Position numbers and translations under genes: made by a program. A DNA stretch of 64,000 nucleotides from Planomonospora sp. ID82291 (lineage in GTDB: Bacteria > Actinomycetota > Actinomycetes > Streptosporangiales > Streptosporangiaceae), in assembly GCF_015711645.1 (NCBI RefSeq), contig NZ_JABTEX010000010.1:56342-120341 (forward strand), read 5' to 3'. Of the stretch, positions 55,496 to 63,401 are shown piece after piece. The number at the start of each line of letters is the position of its first letter. Within the stretch, counting starts at the first letter, position 1. Below the pieces are notes generated by a model. It was not told the DNA's origin and did no database searches. It saw only the letters and a program-made list of their open reading frames with translations.

Positions 55496-58400
55496 TTATC
55501 CGACCAGCGCGCCGAGACGGCGAGCGGCCTGGTTACCGATCTGGACCTCGTCCTGGCCGGGCTGCGGGTAGACGTTGACCGTCGCGCTCGCGCCGCCGGT
55601 CGTGACCGCCGCCGCCACCGGCCGCGGCCGCGCCGATGCCCGGGAGGCCCGATACAGGTCCGCTGAACTGGTGCCGACCACGCCGCCGTTGGCGAAGCGG
55701 GCCAGGCTTCCGCGTCGGGCAGCGTCGTTGATGGCGTTGATCCACCCGGTGCCGAGCCAGCGGGCGGCCTCCGGCCGCAGCCAGGCTTCGCCCGGGGAGA
55801 CGGCGGCGAGCATCGTGTCGCGGCCCGGGGCGTAGCCGGGCAGCACGCCGTACGCGCCGCCCGGGACGACGCCGCCGCGCGCGTACTTCTTCTGCTGGCC
55901 CGACGAGTCGCGGCCGCGCAGCCAGCCGATCACCCCGTCGATCAGCGACGCCGGGAACCGGCCGACGACCTGCTGCCACGGTGTCTTGGTCCCGGCGAGG
56001 CGGACGGCCAGGGACTTCAACGGGGTCAGGGCCTTGTCCGCCAGGTAGGCGGCGCCCTTCTTGAACCACTCGGTCCACGAGTCCCCGCCGCTGTCCTTCT
56101 TCTTCGGGACGGTGCCGCCACCAGCGAACCGAGGCAGGTTCCCGCGCCGAGCGGAGTCGTTGACGGCGTTGATCCACCCTGTGCCGAGCCAGCGCGCCGC
56201 CTCCGGCCGCAGCCACGCCTCACCCGGCGACACCGCGGCGAGCATCGTGTCGCGGCCCGGCGCATACCCGGGCAGCACCCCGTAGGCGCCGCCCGGGACG
56301 ATGCCACCGCGGGCGAACCCGAGGGAGACGGTGGGCAGCCGGCCGAGCCCGACCTTGTCCGCGATCCAGTTCCACGCCGCCGCGATGCCCTTGTTGTAGA
56401 TCGTCTCGACCACGAACTTGACCGGTGCCTTCGCGACGTCCTGCAGCCCTTTCCACACCGTGCCGATCAGCGCGACGCCGGACTTGAAGCCGTCCGGCAG
56501 GGTCTTGGTCATGAAGTTCCAGAAGGCCGTCAGCGGCGGCTTGATGTACTTCTCCCACGCGTTCTTGATCGCGCCGGAGATGCTGTCCCACGCGGGCTTG
56601 ACCGCGTTGGTCCACAGCCATGCCACCGCGGGCCCGAGGGTGTTCTTCAGGAACCCCCCCAGGGCCGTCAGCGCGGGCCGGATGATGTTCTCCCACGCGG
56701 CCCGGATCGCGGTCGAGATGTTCTGCCAGGTCGGTTGGATCACGGCCGTCCACAGCGCTTGCACGGTCGGCCACAGCTGGTTCTTCAGGAACCCCCACAA
56801 AGCCGTCAAAGCGGGCTTGATCACGTTGTTCCACGCGGCCGTGAACGCCGTGGAGATCGACTTCCACGCCGTGTCCACGAAGTTCCGGAACCCCTCGATG
56901 TTGTTGTAGGCGTAGATCACCCCGGCGACCAACGCGGCGATGGCCAACACGATCAACGCGATCGGGTTGGCGTTCATGACCGCGTTCAGGGCCGCCTGCG
57001 CGATCGTCCACGCCGCGGTCGCCGCCCGCACCACGCCGGTCGCGACCGCCGCCGCGCCCTGCTTGATCGCCGCCGCCCCGGCCTGCAACGCGACCCTGCC
57101 GTACGCGGCCGCCAGCCGGCCGACCTCGAGCGCCGCCGTGGCGGCGGCCTTGCCGTACTGGGCGACCTTCCCCGCCCCGGCCTGAGCCAGATCGACGGCC
57201 TTGCTCGCGCCGGAGGAGACAGCCGTGCCGACGCCCTTGGCGGCCGTCCCGGCCTTGGACATCAGGTTGGCCGGGTTGACCTTCGCAAACCACGACGTCG
57301 GGTCGATCTTCGTCTTGGCCGCGCCGATCAGGTTGGCCGGGTTGACCTTCTGCAACAGGCTGGCCGGGTTGAGCTTGGAGAACGCGCCCTTCACCTTCGC
57401 GGCGAGGGTGCCGGCGAACACGTCCAGGCCCTTGGACTGGATCAGGCCGGTGAGCGCGTCCTTGAGTATGCCGCCGCCCTTGGCGACGGTCTGCCCGGCC
57501 TGCTTGGCGCCCTGGGCGACCTTCTGCCCGGCATTGCCCGCCTTCGTGTCGCGGCCCTTCCCGCCGAGCCCGCCGACGAAGTCACCGGCGCCGATCCCGG
57601 CCTTGACCAGTCCGGCCGGGGCCTTCAACGCGAGCCCCATGAGCTTGATCGCGGAGCCGAGCCCGCCGAACTTGGCGACCAGCAGCAGCAGCGCGCCGAG
57701 CGGGCCGAGGATCGTCAGCACCGCGGCGCCGAACTCGCTGCCCGCGACGTCGCGCAGCACCCCGACCAGGTCGCGCAGGAACCCGATCACCCCGGCCGTC
57801 ACGGACGGGTCCAGGCCGAGCGTCAGATCCTTGAACAGGCCCGCCAGATCCCTCAGCAGTCCGCCGACTTCCCGCATCACCGGCAGCATCGAGTCGAAGA
57901 ACTCCCGCGCCCTGGCCTGCGTCGCCGGGTCGGCCGCCCACTCGGCGAACCGCTCGGCTCCCTGGGCGAGGTCCTCCAGCATGCTCCGGCCGGAGGGGGC
58001 GGCGGCCTTGCCAAGCGACAGCAGACCGGAGGCGACGCCCTTGAGAATGCGCCACAGCTTGGAGGCGGCCTCCCACGAACGCTCCAGGAACGCCCGGAAC
58101 CGCTCCTGGCCCTCTTCGGAGGAGGTGAACCGGTCGAACGCCTGCGCCGCATCCAAGATCCTCTTGGACAGCAGCGTGACGAACGGCATGGAGATCCGCA
58201 CCAGGCGGGTCACCCCGCCGAACGCCGCCAGCCCGGCCTTGCCGAAGTTGGAGACGGCCAGGTTGTTGGCGCCCATGATCTGCGTGACGTCCTGGCGGAA
58301 ACCCTGGCTGCCGAACAGCTTCCCGGCTTCGGTGGCCAGGTCACCGACCGTCTTGCCGGTGGCCTTCATGCCGCCGCGCAGCGTCGCCAGGAACGGCATC

Positions 58401-60202
58401 GCGGCCTTCACCCCGGCCAGCAGGCCCGGCGCGAGCGCCTCCTGCGTCGCCTTGCGGATCTCCGACAGCTCCGGCCGTACCGTGTTGTGCAGGTAGAGGA
58501 CGAACTCCCGCATCGACGGCGTCAGGTTGGCCAGCGCCTCGGCGACCGGGTCCCGGCCGCCGCCCCCGCCGGCGGCCGGAGCGGCGGCGGCCTTCTTGGC
58601 GGCCTCGGCCTCCTTCTTGGCCCGCGCGAGCGCAGCACGTGCGTCTTGGGCGGCTTCGCGGGCGTTGCGCTGGGAGCGGCGGGCCCGCTCCAACGCCTCT
58701 TCGGCGTCGCGGACGCGGCGCTTGGCGTCGATGATCGCCTCGTCGGCCGCCGCGATCCGCCGCGCGCCCTCCTCAGCCTGGCGGGCAGCGTCCTTGCGTG
58801 CGTCGGCGATGGCGCGTTCGGCGTCCAAGATCCGCTCCTGGGCGGCCGCGAGACGCTCCTGCGCCGCGATGACCTCCTTGGATCCCTCGACCCCGCGGGC
58901 GTCCGCGTCGGCCTTCTCCTCGGCCAAGTCGCCGTTGCGCTCCTTGACCTCCTCAAGGCGCTGCAAGGCCTGCCGGTACGCAAGATCCGCTTCGCGTTTG
59001 TCCAGGTCAGACGCGAACGGATCGTTCATGACCTTCTGCAGGCGCTCCTTGGCCCGCTCGATGCCGATCTGCGCGGACTCCTCATCCAGCGCCCCGCCCT
59101 TGACCGCCAGAGCAAGATCCTCAAGGCGTTCCTTCGCGGCCTTACGCGCCTCGTTCAGCCCTTCCTGCGCCGCCTTGGACGCCTTGACCGCCGCGGCGTA
59201 CGCGCGCTCGGCGTCGGCCACCCGGCGCGCGGACCGCTCGGCCGCGTCCGCGACGGCCTGGGCGACCCGCCCGGCGTTCTCCCGCGCCGCCTGCACCGCC
59301 TCGACCGCCTCGGCGACGCGTTCCTCGGCGTCGCGCACGGCACGGTTGGAGTCGATCACTCCCTCGCGGGTGTTGCGGACCGCCCGCTCGGCCTGCTTGA
59401 CCCGCTCGGCCGCCTGCTCGACCCGGGCGGCAGCGGCCTCCCGGGCGGCGGCCGCTGCGCCCGCCGAAGCACCGGACGCCTGGTCGGCCTGCGACAGCGC
59501 ACCCAGCGCGGTGCCGACCCCGTTCAGACCGACCACGAGCCCGGCGATGCCTTGCAGGGCGGCGCCGGCCACCCCGGGCAGCACCGCCAGCGCCCCGGCC
59601 GCCTGACCGGCCGCCGACACCAGACCGAACAGCCCGGCGCCGAGCTGGCCGACCGCCGCGGCCAGGAACCCGACTCCGGCCGCGAGCGCCGGGAACGTCG
59701 CGAGCTTCGCGGTGACGTCCGCGATCTTCGATGCGTCCAGGTCGATGTGGAACGGCAGCGTGATCGGGCTGGACTCCTGGCTGCTGCGGAAGCGGCCGAG
59801 CTCGTCGCGGGCCTGGAGCGTGTCCGCGTCGACGTCGACGGAGGCGGCCGCGTCCCGGGCAGCCGCATCCACCTCGGAGCGCAGCCGGTTGCCGTCGATC
59901 TCGGGGGTGAAGGTGATGCGGACCCCGGATCGGCTGATGCCGTCCAGGTCCCGCTGGAGCTGGGACCGGTCGACGGTGGCCCGCATCCGGACCTCGGTCG
60001 ACCGTTCGGCGGACCGCGCGGCCGCATTCGCTTCCACCGCCACCCGGCGGGCGTCGATCTCCGCGGCGAGTTTCGCCTTGACCCCGCGCACCCGCCGGTC
60101 GATGTCGCGTTGCAGCCGCGCCTCGTCGACCTCCGACAGGTCCGCGACGACCTTGATGTCGATCCGGCCTCCGTCGAGGCCTCCGCCAAGCTCGTCATCC
60201 AC
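55496..60202 (-). CDS. Tape measure protein
   Basis: A 1568-residue protein; GTG at 60202 with GAGGGT upstream. It sets tail length and is ejected with DNA. N-terminal ~130 residues are charged (DIKVVADLSEVDEARLQRDID); a hydrophobic stretch near 170-235; a long coiled coil of Ala/Glu/Arg heptads near 250-565; small-residue hydrophobic helices near 860-1120 with a membrane segment (ANPIALIVLAIAALVAGVIYA); then Trp-rich repeats (W-x-x-I-x-PAL-TAL-W-GFLKN). The C-terminus carries two copies of a ~65-residue unit with LPGYAPGRDTML. Located between the tail chaperones and the distal tail gene, as usual. Confidence 0.85.
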   Translation of the reverse strand: MDDELGGGLDGGRIDIKVVADLSEVDEARLQRDIDRRVRGVKAKLAAEIDARRVAVEANAAARSAERSTEVRMRATVDRSQLQRDLDGISRSGVRITFTPEIDGNRLRSEVDAAARDAAASVDVDADTLQARDELGRFRSSQESSPITLPFHIDLDASKIADVTAKLATFPALAAGVGFLAAAVGQLGAGLFGLVSAAGQAAGALAVLPGVAGAALQGIAGLVVGLNGVGTALGALSQADQASGASAGAAAAAREAAAARVEQAAERVKQAERAVRNTREGVIDSNRAVRDAEERVAEAVEAVQAARENAGRVAQAVADAAERSARRVADAERAYAAAVKASKAAQEGLNEARKAAKERLEDLALAVKGGALDEESAQIGIERAKERLQKVMNDPFASDLDKREADLAYRQALQRLEEVKERNGDLAEEKADADARGVEGSKEVIAAQERLAAAQERILDAERAIADARKDAARQAEEGARRIAAADEAIIDAKRRVRDAEEALERARRSQRNAREAAQDARAALARAKKEAEAAKKAAAAPAAGGGGGRDPVAEALANLTPSMREFVLYLHNTVRPELSEIRKATQEALAPGLLAGVKAAMPFLATLRGGMKATGKTVGDLATEAGKLFGSQGFRQDVTQIMGANNLAVSNFGKAGLAAFGGVTRLVRISMPFVTLLSKRILDAAQAFDRFTSSEEGQERFRAFLERSWEAASKLWRILKGVASGLLSLGKAAAPSGRSMLEDLAQGAERFAEWAADPATQARAREFFDSMLPVMREVGGLLRDLAGLFKDLTLGLDPSVTAGVIGFLRDLVGVLRDVAGSEFGAAVLTILGPLGALLLLVAKFGGLGSAIKLMGLALKAPAGLVKAGIGAGDFVGGLGGKGRDTKAGNAGQKVAQGAKQAGQTVAKGGGILKDALTGLIQSKGLDVFAGTLAAKVKGAFSKLNPASLLQKVNPANLIGAAKTKIDPTSWFAKVNPANLMSKAGTAAKGVGTAVSSGASKAVDLAQAGAGKVAQYGKAAATAALEVGRLAAAYGRVALQAGAAAIKQGAAAVATGVVRAATAAWTIAQAALNAVMNANPIALIVLAIAALVAGVIYAYNNIEGFRNFVDTAWKSISTAFTAAWNNVIKPALTALWGFLKNQLWPTVQALWTAVIQPTWQNISTAIRAAWENIIRPALTALGGFLKNTLGPAVAWLWTNAVKPAWDSISGAIKNAWEKYIKPPLTAFWNFMTKTLPDGFKSGVALIGTVWKGLQDVAKAPVKFVVETIYNKGIAAAWNWIADKVGLGRLPTVSLGFARGGIVPGGAYGVLPGYAPGRDTMLAAVSPGEAWLRPEAARWLGTGWINAVNDSARRGNLPRFAGGGTVPKKKDSGGDSWTEWFKKGAAYLADKALTPLKSLAVRLAGTKTPWQQVVGRFPASLIDGVIGWLRGRDSSGQQKKYARGGVVPGGAYGVLPGYAPGRDTMLAAVSPGEAWLRPEAARWLGTGWINAINDAARRGSLARFANGGVVGTSSADLYRASRASARPRPVAAAVTTGGASATVNVYPQPGQDEVQIGNQAARRLGALVG
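55676..56322 (-). repeat. Duplicated ~200-bp unit at the tape-measure C-terminus
   Basis: Segments near 55676-55893 and 56106-56322 are highly similar (many long identical runs) and encode the same unit: VVPGGAYGVLPGYAPGRD, EAWLRPEAARWLGTGWINA and a final NDxARRG. About 210 bases separate them. Confidence 0.7.
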
Positions 60203-60231
60203 GCACCCTCACCCCCCGATGAGCCGGAGGG

Positions 60232-60258
60232 AGGGTGACGTAAACCGGCGCTAACGTC
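60232..60258 (-). promoter_or_regulatory. Late-type promoter of the tape-measure gene
   Basis: GACGTTAG on the minus strand at 60258-60251, 13 bases, CACCCT at 60237-60232. Leader of about 25 bases to the GTG at 60202. Confidence 0.6.
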
Positions 60259-60368
60259 GCGTCAGGGGACGTAAACGGCCGCGGTCCTGGTCCTGGTCCT
60301 GCCCGGCGACGGCGGACCCGTCGACCTGACCGGATGCGCCGCCCGCCGGGCCGGGGCGGCGACGAGGA

Positions 60369-60396
60369 AGGCCCCGGGCGCTCACGCCCGGGGCCT
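60369..60396 (-). terminator. Hairpin after the tail chaperone genes
   Basis: AGGCCCCGGGCG/CGCCCGGGGCCT, perfect 12-bp stem with a CTCA loop, just beyond the stop of the frameshifted chaperone. Confidence 0.6.
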
Positions 60397-60398
60397 GC

Positions 60399-60794
60399 TC
60401 ACTTGATCACGTTCGCGGTCGCCGCCATCATCGCGAACGCCCGGTCCATCCCGGCCCTGCCGCCGGTCTTGCCCGTCACCCACTCCGGCCGCTTCACCTC
60501 GCGCATCTTCGGGCGGCGCTGCTCAGCCGCCAGCACCGCCACCTCCTCGAGGATCTGGGTGAGGAGCTCGTACTCGCGGGGCCACGGGTCGGCCCGCTGC
60601 TCGGCCGTGGTGTGGATCAGAGCGTCTGCGGGGAGTCGCTCCACCCGAGCGAGGAGCCGGCGGACTCCGAAGAAACCGGGCTGGCCGGGGCGTCGCCAGG
60701 CTCCGCGGGCGTCGAATCCGGGGTAGTGGCGGGCGAGATCGGCGTCGAGGTCGTCCCACCGCTCGAAGAGGCGGAGGACGGCGAGGATTCCCCC
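60399..60794 (-). CDS. Tail assembly chaperone extension (gpT-like, made by -1 frameshift)
   Basis: Reading from the slippery site in the -1 frame gives 130 residues with natural coding bias: VLRLFERWDDLDADLARHYP, ARGAWRRPGQPGFFGVRRLL, REYELLTQILEEVAVLAAEQ and the stop at 60399. This is the expected T part of a G-T tail chaperone pair, joined to the first 145 residues of the upstream protein (total ~275). Such chaperones hold the tape measure while the tube assembles around it. A start at 60644 exists but would drop the conserved first half. Confidence 0.7.
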   Translation of the reverse strand, partial: GGILAVLRLFERWDDLDADLARHYPGFDARGAWRRPGQPGFFGVRRLLARVERLPADALIHTTAEQRADPWPREYELLTQILEEVAVLAAEQRRPKMREVKRPEWVTGKTGGRAGMDRAFAMMAATANVIK

Positions 60795-61225
60795 AGGCGC
60801 AGCCCGTACTTCCGCAGCAGTCCCTTGACCAGGGCGACGACGTCGAACACGGACGGGCGGGCGGCCAGGAACGCCGGGTACCCGTCCTCGCCCAGGAGCC
60901 GGGCCGCCATCTCCTTGGCGGCCGTCATGAGCTGCTCGGGCAGCTGCTGGTTGATGATGAGCTGGTCCACCACCATGTCGATCACGGCCATGGTGGCGGC
61001 GTTCGGGTCCTGGGAGCGGGCCGCGTCCAGCGCGGTCCGCACGATCAGGCCGAGGTCGACGGCGACGTCGGTGAGCGGCTCCAGCACATCGAGCGGCAGC
61101 TCGGTCGGCAGCTCGCAGATGTCGCGGCCGCGGAACCGCAGCGGGAAGAAGTCGGCGACCGCGGCGCCGTACTCAGCGCGAGCGGCCTCCAGGCGTTCGG
61201 CGCGGGCGGCATCAAGGTCCAGCAT
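60617..61225 (-). CDS. Tail assembly chaperone (gpG-like)
   Basis: A 202-residue protein, ATG at 61225, with a late-type promoter upstream. The first ~145 residues are helical (ERLEAARAEYGAAVADFFPL, DVLEPLTDVAVDLGLIVRTAL, QLMTAAKEMAARLL, VALVKGLLRKYGLRL) as in siphophage G proteins; the last ~55 are Ser/Thr/Pro-rich and are replaced by the T part when ribosomes shift at 60794. Located between the major tail and tape-measure genes, the standard place for this pair. Confidence 0.7.
   Translation of the reverse strand: MLDLDAARAERLEAARAEYGAAVADFFPLRFRGRDICELPTELPLDVLEPLTDVAVDLGLIVRTALDAARSQDPNAATMAVIDMVVDQLIINQQLPEQLMTAAKEMAARLLGEDGYPAFLAARPSVFDVVALVKGLLRKYGLRLGESSPSSASSSGGTTSTPISPATTPDSTPAEPGDAPASPVSSESAGSSLGWSDSPQTL
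60788..60794 (-). other. Programmed -1 frameshift site
   Basis: G GGG GAA in the zero frame (codons CTG GGG GAA). Slipping one base back joins the G frame to the open T frame. G-rich heptamers of this type serve tail chaperone genes in other actinophages. Confidence 0.65.
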
Positions 61226-61265
61226 CCCCGTGGTCCTCTCCTACAAGGTGGGCAGGTCGGGGCGG

Positions 61266-61292
61266 ACGGTAGAGCAGAGGGGGCTTTGCGTC
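61266..61292 (-). promoter_or_regulatory. Late-type promoter of the tail chaperones
   Basis: GACGCAAA on the minus strand at 61292-61285, 13 bases, TACCGT at 61271-61266. Confidence 0.55.
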
Positions 61293-61316
61293 GCGCCGGG
61301 CCGGAGGGAAGGAGAA

Positions 61317-61348
61317 GGGGCGCCCGGCCTGTGCTGGCCGGGCGCCCC
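61317..61348 (-). terminator. Hairpin terminator after the major tail gene
   Basis: GGGGCGCCCGGCC with its exact complement (13 bp) around TGTGCT; a second smaller hairpin lies at 61367-61388. Sits before the next late-type promoter, so each tail gene may be a separate unit. Confidence 0.6.
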
Positions 61349-61391
61349 TCCGTGGGCGGCTGACACGCGCATCACGCGATGCGCGTCCCCA

Positions 61392-61973
61392 TCACGCGGG
61401 GGTCGGGTCGAACGCCGCCCACGTGCCGGACAGAAGGTCGTAGTACGGGGCGCCGACGTCGCCGCCCAGGACCGACAGGCGCAGCGGCAGCGTGGACGCG
61501 GCGGTCTTCTCGAACGACTGCTCCACGCCCTCGGCCTGCTCGCAGCGCGGCACCATGCGGCGCATCTTCTTGGGGCCGTCGATCAGCTCGATGCACGCCG
61601 CGGTCTCGGTCCTGGCCCCGATCGCCGGCGGGGTGAACTTGTAGTACGCGGCGCCGCCGCCGGACGGGGTGACCTCCTCGATGGTGCCGCCGCCGTACAC
61701 CGCCTGGAAGCTCTTGAGGGTCCATTCCAGGAGGTTGACCTCGATGGTGGCGGCGTCCTCGGTCTGCCAGCGCCGCACCGCGTAGTTCGACTGGTGGGCG
61801 CGCGTCTCCTCGAACTTCGGGTCGGTCTTCCAGTTGTAGCTGTCGGGCGTGAAAAGGCCGATGTCGTACCAGGCGGACGGCATCGGCACGGCGACACCGT
61901 CGGGCGCGGCCGTGCCGACCGGCGCGAGCCACAGTCGAGCCTGTTGCGGAATGAACACGTTCTCTGCGCCCAC
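61392..61973 (-). CDS. Major tail tube protein
   Basis: A 193-residue protein, GTG at 61973. Opening AENVFIPQQARLWLAPVGTAAP with a Pro-Ala turn, AWYDIGLFTPDSYNWKTDPKF, EVNLLEWTLKSFQAVYG and KMRRMVPRCEQAEGV are the pattern of tail tube subunits of actinobacterial siphophages (a long loop plus a beta sandwich). It forms the hexameric stacked tail tube. Own late-type promoter and own terminator. Confidence 0.75.
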   Translation of the reverse strand: MGAENVFIPQQARLWLAPVGTAAPDGVAVPMPSAWYDIGLFTPDSYNWKTDPKFEETRAHQSNYAVRRWQTEDAATIEVNLLEWTLKSFQAVYGGGTIEEVTPSGGGAAYYKFTPPAIGARTETAACIELIDGPKKMRRMVPRCEQAEGVEQSFEKTAASTLPLRLSVLGGDVGAPYYDLLSGTWAAFDPTPA

Positions 61974-62047
61974 GCGGGCCTCCCAGCGACTCGGCGCCCG
62001 CGCCCGCAGGCGGGCGAGGGCGTGTCAGGTTGGGGACCCGGCGGCAG

Positions 62048-62074
62048 AGAGTAGAGATCAGCGCCGCTTACGTC
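62048..62074 (-). promoter_or_regulatory. Late-type promoter of the major tail gene
   Basis: GACGTAAG on the minus strand at 62074-62067, 13 bases, TACTCT at 62053-62048. It is back-to-back with the plus-strand copy at 62094. Confidence 0.65.
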
Positions 62075-62093
62075 GCGCTGACCTGGGTGGCGG

Positions 62094-62120
62094 GACGTTA
62101 AGCCCTGTTTGCGCTACACG
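62094..62120 (+). promoter_or_regulatory. Late-type promoter (leaderless type)
   Basis: GACGTTAA at 62094-62101, 13 bases, TACACG at 62115-62120 (last base deviates), then eight bases to the ATG at 62129. Confidence 0.6.
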
Positions 62121-62128
62121 TCTGCGCC

Positions 62129-62185
62129 ATGACGACGGGCATCGAGGTCACGGGCCGGGCCAGGGCGCGCGGGGGCCGGCGGTGA
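62129..62185 (+). CDS. 18-codon leaderless leader peptide
   Basis: MTTGIEVTGRARARGGRR: an 18-residue frame, its ATG exactly eight bases after the promoter -10, its TGA overlapping the GTG of the next gene. Probably couples translation of the membrane protein to a leaderless start. Confidence 0.45.
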   Translation: MTTGIEVTGRARARGGRR

Positions 62186-62529
62186 GCGCCGTGGCGCTGG
62201 CGCTGGTGGTGTGGGTGTTCACGGCGGTGCCGCTGGTGGTGGTCGCGGCGGTCTTCTTCTACGTGGTGGGGGAGCGGGTCGGGCGCACCGCGGGGGAGCG
62301 GAAGGGCCGCGCGCTTCTCGCCGGAGAGCGGGAGCGGCTGGCCCGCCGCCTGGAGACGATCACGACGCTGCTGCAGCCGTTCGCGGCCGCCATGCGGGCG
62401 GGACGTCGGGACTTCTCGATGCCGTCGCGGGATCTGGCCGTGCTGGCGCTGCTGGTGGACGAGCCCGGCGAGGGCGGTGACGTCCTGGCCGATCTGGAGG
62501 AGATGTTCCACGATTCCCCGCCCCACTAG
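62182..62529 (+). CDS. Small membrane protein
   Basis: A 115-residue protein; GTG start overlaps the leader stop (GTGA). Residues ~3-27 are one membrane segment (VALALVVWVFTAVPLVVVAAVFF), followed by a charged Arg/Glu/Leu-rich coiled stretch (RKGRALLAGERERLARRLETI) and an acidic end. Divergent from the tail operon. Could be a lysis accessory or a tail-associated membrane protein; no family recognised. Confidence 0.6.
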   Translation: MSAVALALVVWVFTAVPLVVVAAVFFYVVGERVGRTAGERKGRALLAGERERLARRLETITTLLQPFAAAMRAGRRDFSMPSRDLAVLALLVDEPGEGGDVLADLEEMFHDSPPH

Positions 62530-62555
62530 ACAGGTTGATAAATCTCCTGTACATT
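62527..62555 (+). promoter_or_regulatory. Sigma-70-type promoter
   Basis: TAGACA at 62527-62532, exactly 17 bases, TACATT at 62550-62555. It begins at the stop codon of the membrane-protein gene and sits in an AT-rich spot. Unlike the late boxes it looks like a plain housekeeping or early promoter. Confidence 0.65.
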
Positions 62556-62622
62556 TCTAAGTGTGAACAGGGGGTGCGGTACCCCCGACCACAACCCGCC
62601 CCAGGAACGAAAGGGACCAACC

Positions 62623-62958
62623 ATGGACATGCGCCCCCACGCCGGTTACCTCGCCGATGAACTGACCGCCCTCGGCTTCACCGACCTCGGCCGCGACGCC
62701 GAGCAGCTCGGCAGCCTGGAGGCCCTGATGACCCGCACCTATCGGGCGTACGGCGTGCAGGTCGAGGTGGCCGAGGACAGCGGCGACGTCACCGTCCGCC
62801 TGTTCGGCTGGGGCGAGACCCACGGCAACCAGGACACCTACCGGCACGGCCACCTCGCCGCGACCACCTTCCCGGTCACCTGGCCGCCCTCGGTCGTCCT
62901 GGCCGCGATCGAGGCCGCTCTCGCCGCCAGCGTCGAGACCGCCCTCGTCGCCGCCTGA
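62623..62958 (+). CDS. Hypothetical protein
   Basis: A 111-residue protein; ATG with AAAGGGA ten bases upstream. Helical start (AGYLADELTALGFTDLGRDAEQ), strand pair VQVEVAEDSGDVTVRLFGW, then ATTFPVTWPPSVVLAAIEAALAAS. No motif recognised. Strong bias to C-ending codons, like its downstream neighbours. First gene after the sigma-70-type promoter. Confidence 0.55.
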   Translation: MDMRPHAGYLADELTALGFTDLGRDAEQLGSLEALMTRTYRAYGVQVEVAEDSGDVTVRLFGWGETHGNQDTYRHGHLAATTFPVTWPPSVVLAAIEAALAASVETALVAA

Positions 62959-62976
62959 CCCTCGCCGCCACCGGCC

Positions 62977-63005
62977 GCCCCGCCCGGCTCACCCCCGGGC
63001 GGGGC
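62977..63005 (+). terminator. Intergenic hairpin
   Basis: GCCCCGCCCGG/CCGGGCGGGGC, perfect 11-bp stem with a CTCACCC loop. A near copy follows the next gene. May attenuate or process the transcript. Confidence 0.5.
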
Positions 63006-63034
63006 ACCCCACCGACCCCCATGGAGTGCAACCC

Positions 63035-63340
63035 GTGATCAACGTCGTCTTCCACCCCGAGAAGTTCCGCCCGTTCGCCCTCCAGGAGGAGGAGCCCATC
63101 TACGTCAAGCCCCGCATCACCGGTACCGGCTGGGAGGCCGCCACCACCGGATGGGGCGTCTGGGAGCTCTACCAGGACGGCGTCCTGCGCGGCTACCTGC
63201 AGTCCGGCTGCCCCTGGATCGCCATCGCCAAGCCGACCGTGGCCGACCCGGGCATCGACATCGGCGAGTACCCCACCCGCGAGGCCGCCGCCGACGCCAT
63301 CGCGGTCTACGTCACCGCCCGCGCCCTCCTCGCCGCCTGA
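63035..63340 (+). CDS. Hypothetical protein
   Basis: A 101-residue protein; GTG chosen with TGGAG upstream; the neighbour at 63402 has the same GTGATC start context. Beta/helix mix (VVFHPEKFRPFALQEEEPIYV, GWGVWELYQDGVLRGYLQSG, helix REAAADAIAVYVTARALLAA). Unknown function. Flanked on both sides by related hairpins. Confidence 0.55.
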   Translation: MINVVFHPEKFRPFALQEEEPIYVKPRITGTGWEAATTGWGVWELYQDGVLRGYLQSGCPWIAIAKPTVADPGIDIGEYPTREAAADAIAVYVTARALLAA

Positions 63341-63348
63341 CCTCCCCC

Positions 63349-63374
63349 GCCCGCCCGGTTCACCCCGGGCGGGC
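63349..63374 (+). terminator. Intergenic hairpin, related copy
   Basis: GCCCGCCCGG/CCGGGCGGGC, perfect 10-bp stem with a TTCACC loop, similar in sequence to the hairpin at 62977. Confidence 0.5.
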
Positions 63375-63401
63375 TCCCTTCCACGCTGGAGCACAACCCC
63401 C

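Noticed and set aside
56735..60238. Plus-strand open frame of over 1100 codons opposite the tape measure
   Set aside because: Shadow of the tape-measure gene; sequence is Arg/Gly/Leu-rich without motifs and against the operon direction.
60237..60400. Plus-strand GACGTAAA boxes at 60237 and 60268 and a short frame with a PVDLTG motif
   Set aside because: Neither box has a suitable -10 after 13 bases, and the frame lacks a start and ribosome site. The PVDLTG words recall baseplate-type proteins, so a gene remnant is possible but not supported.
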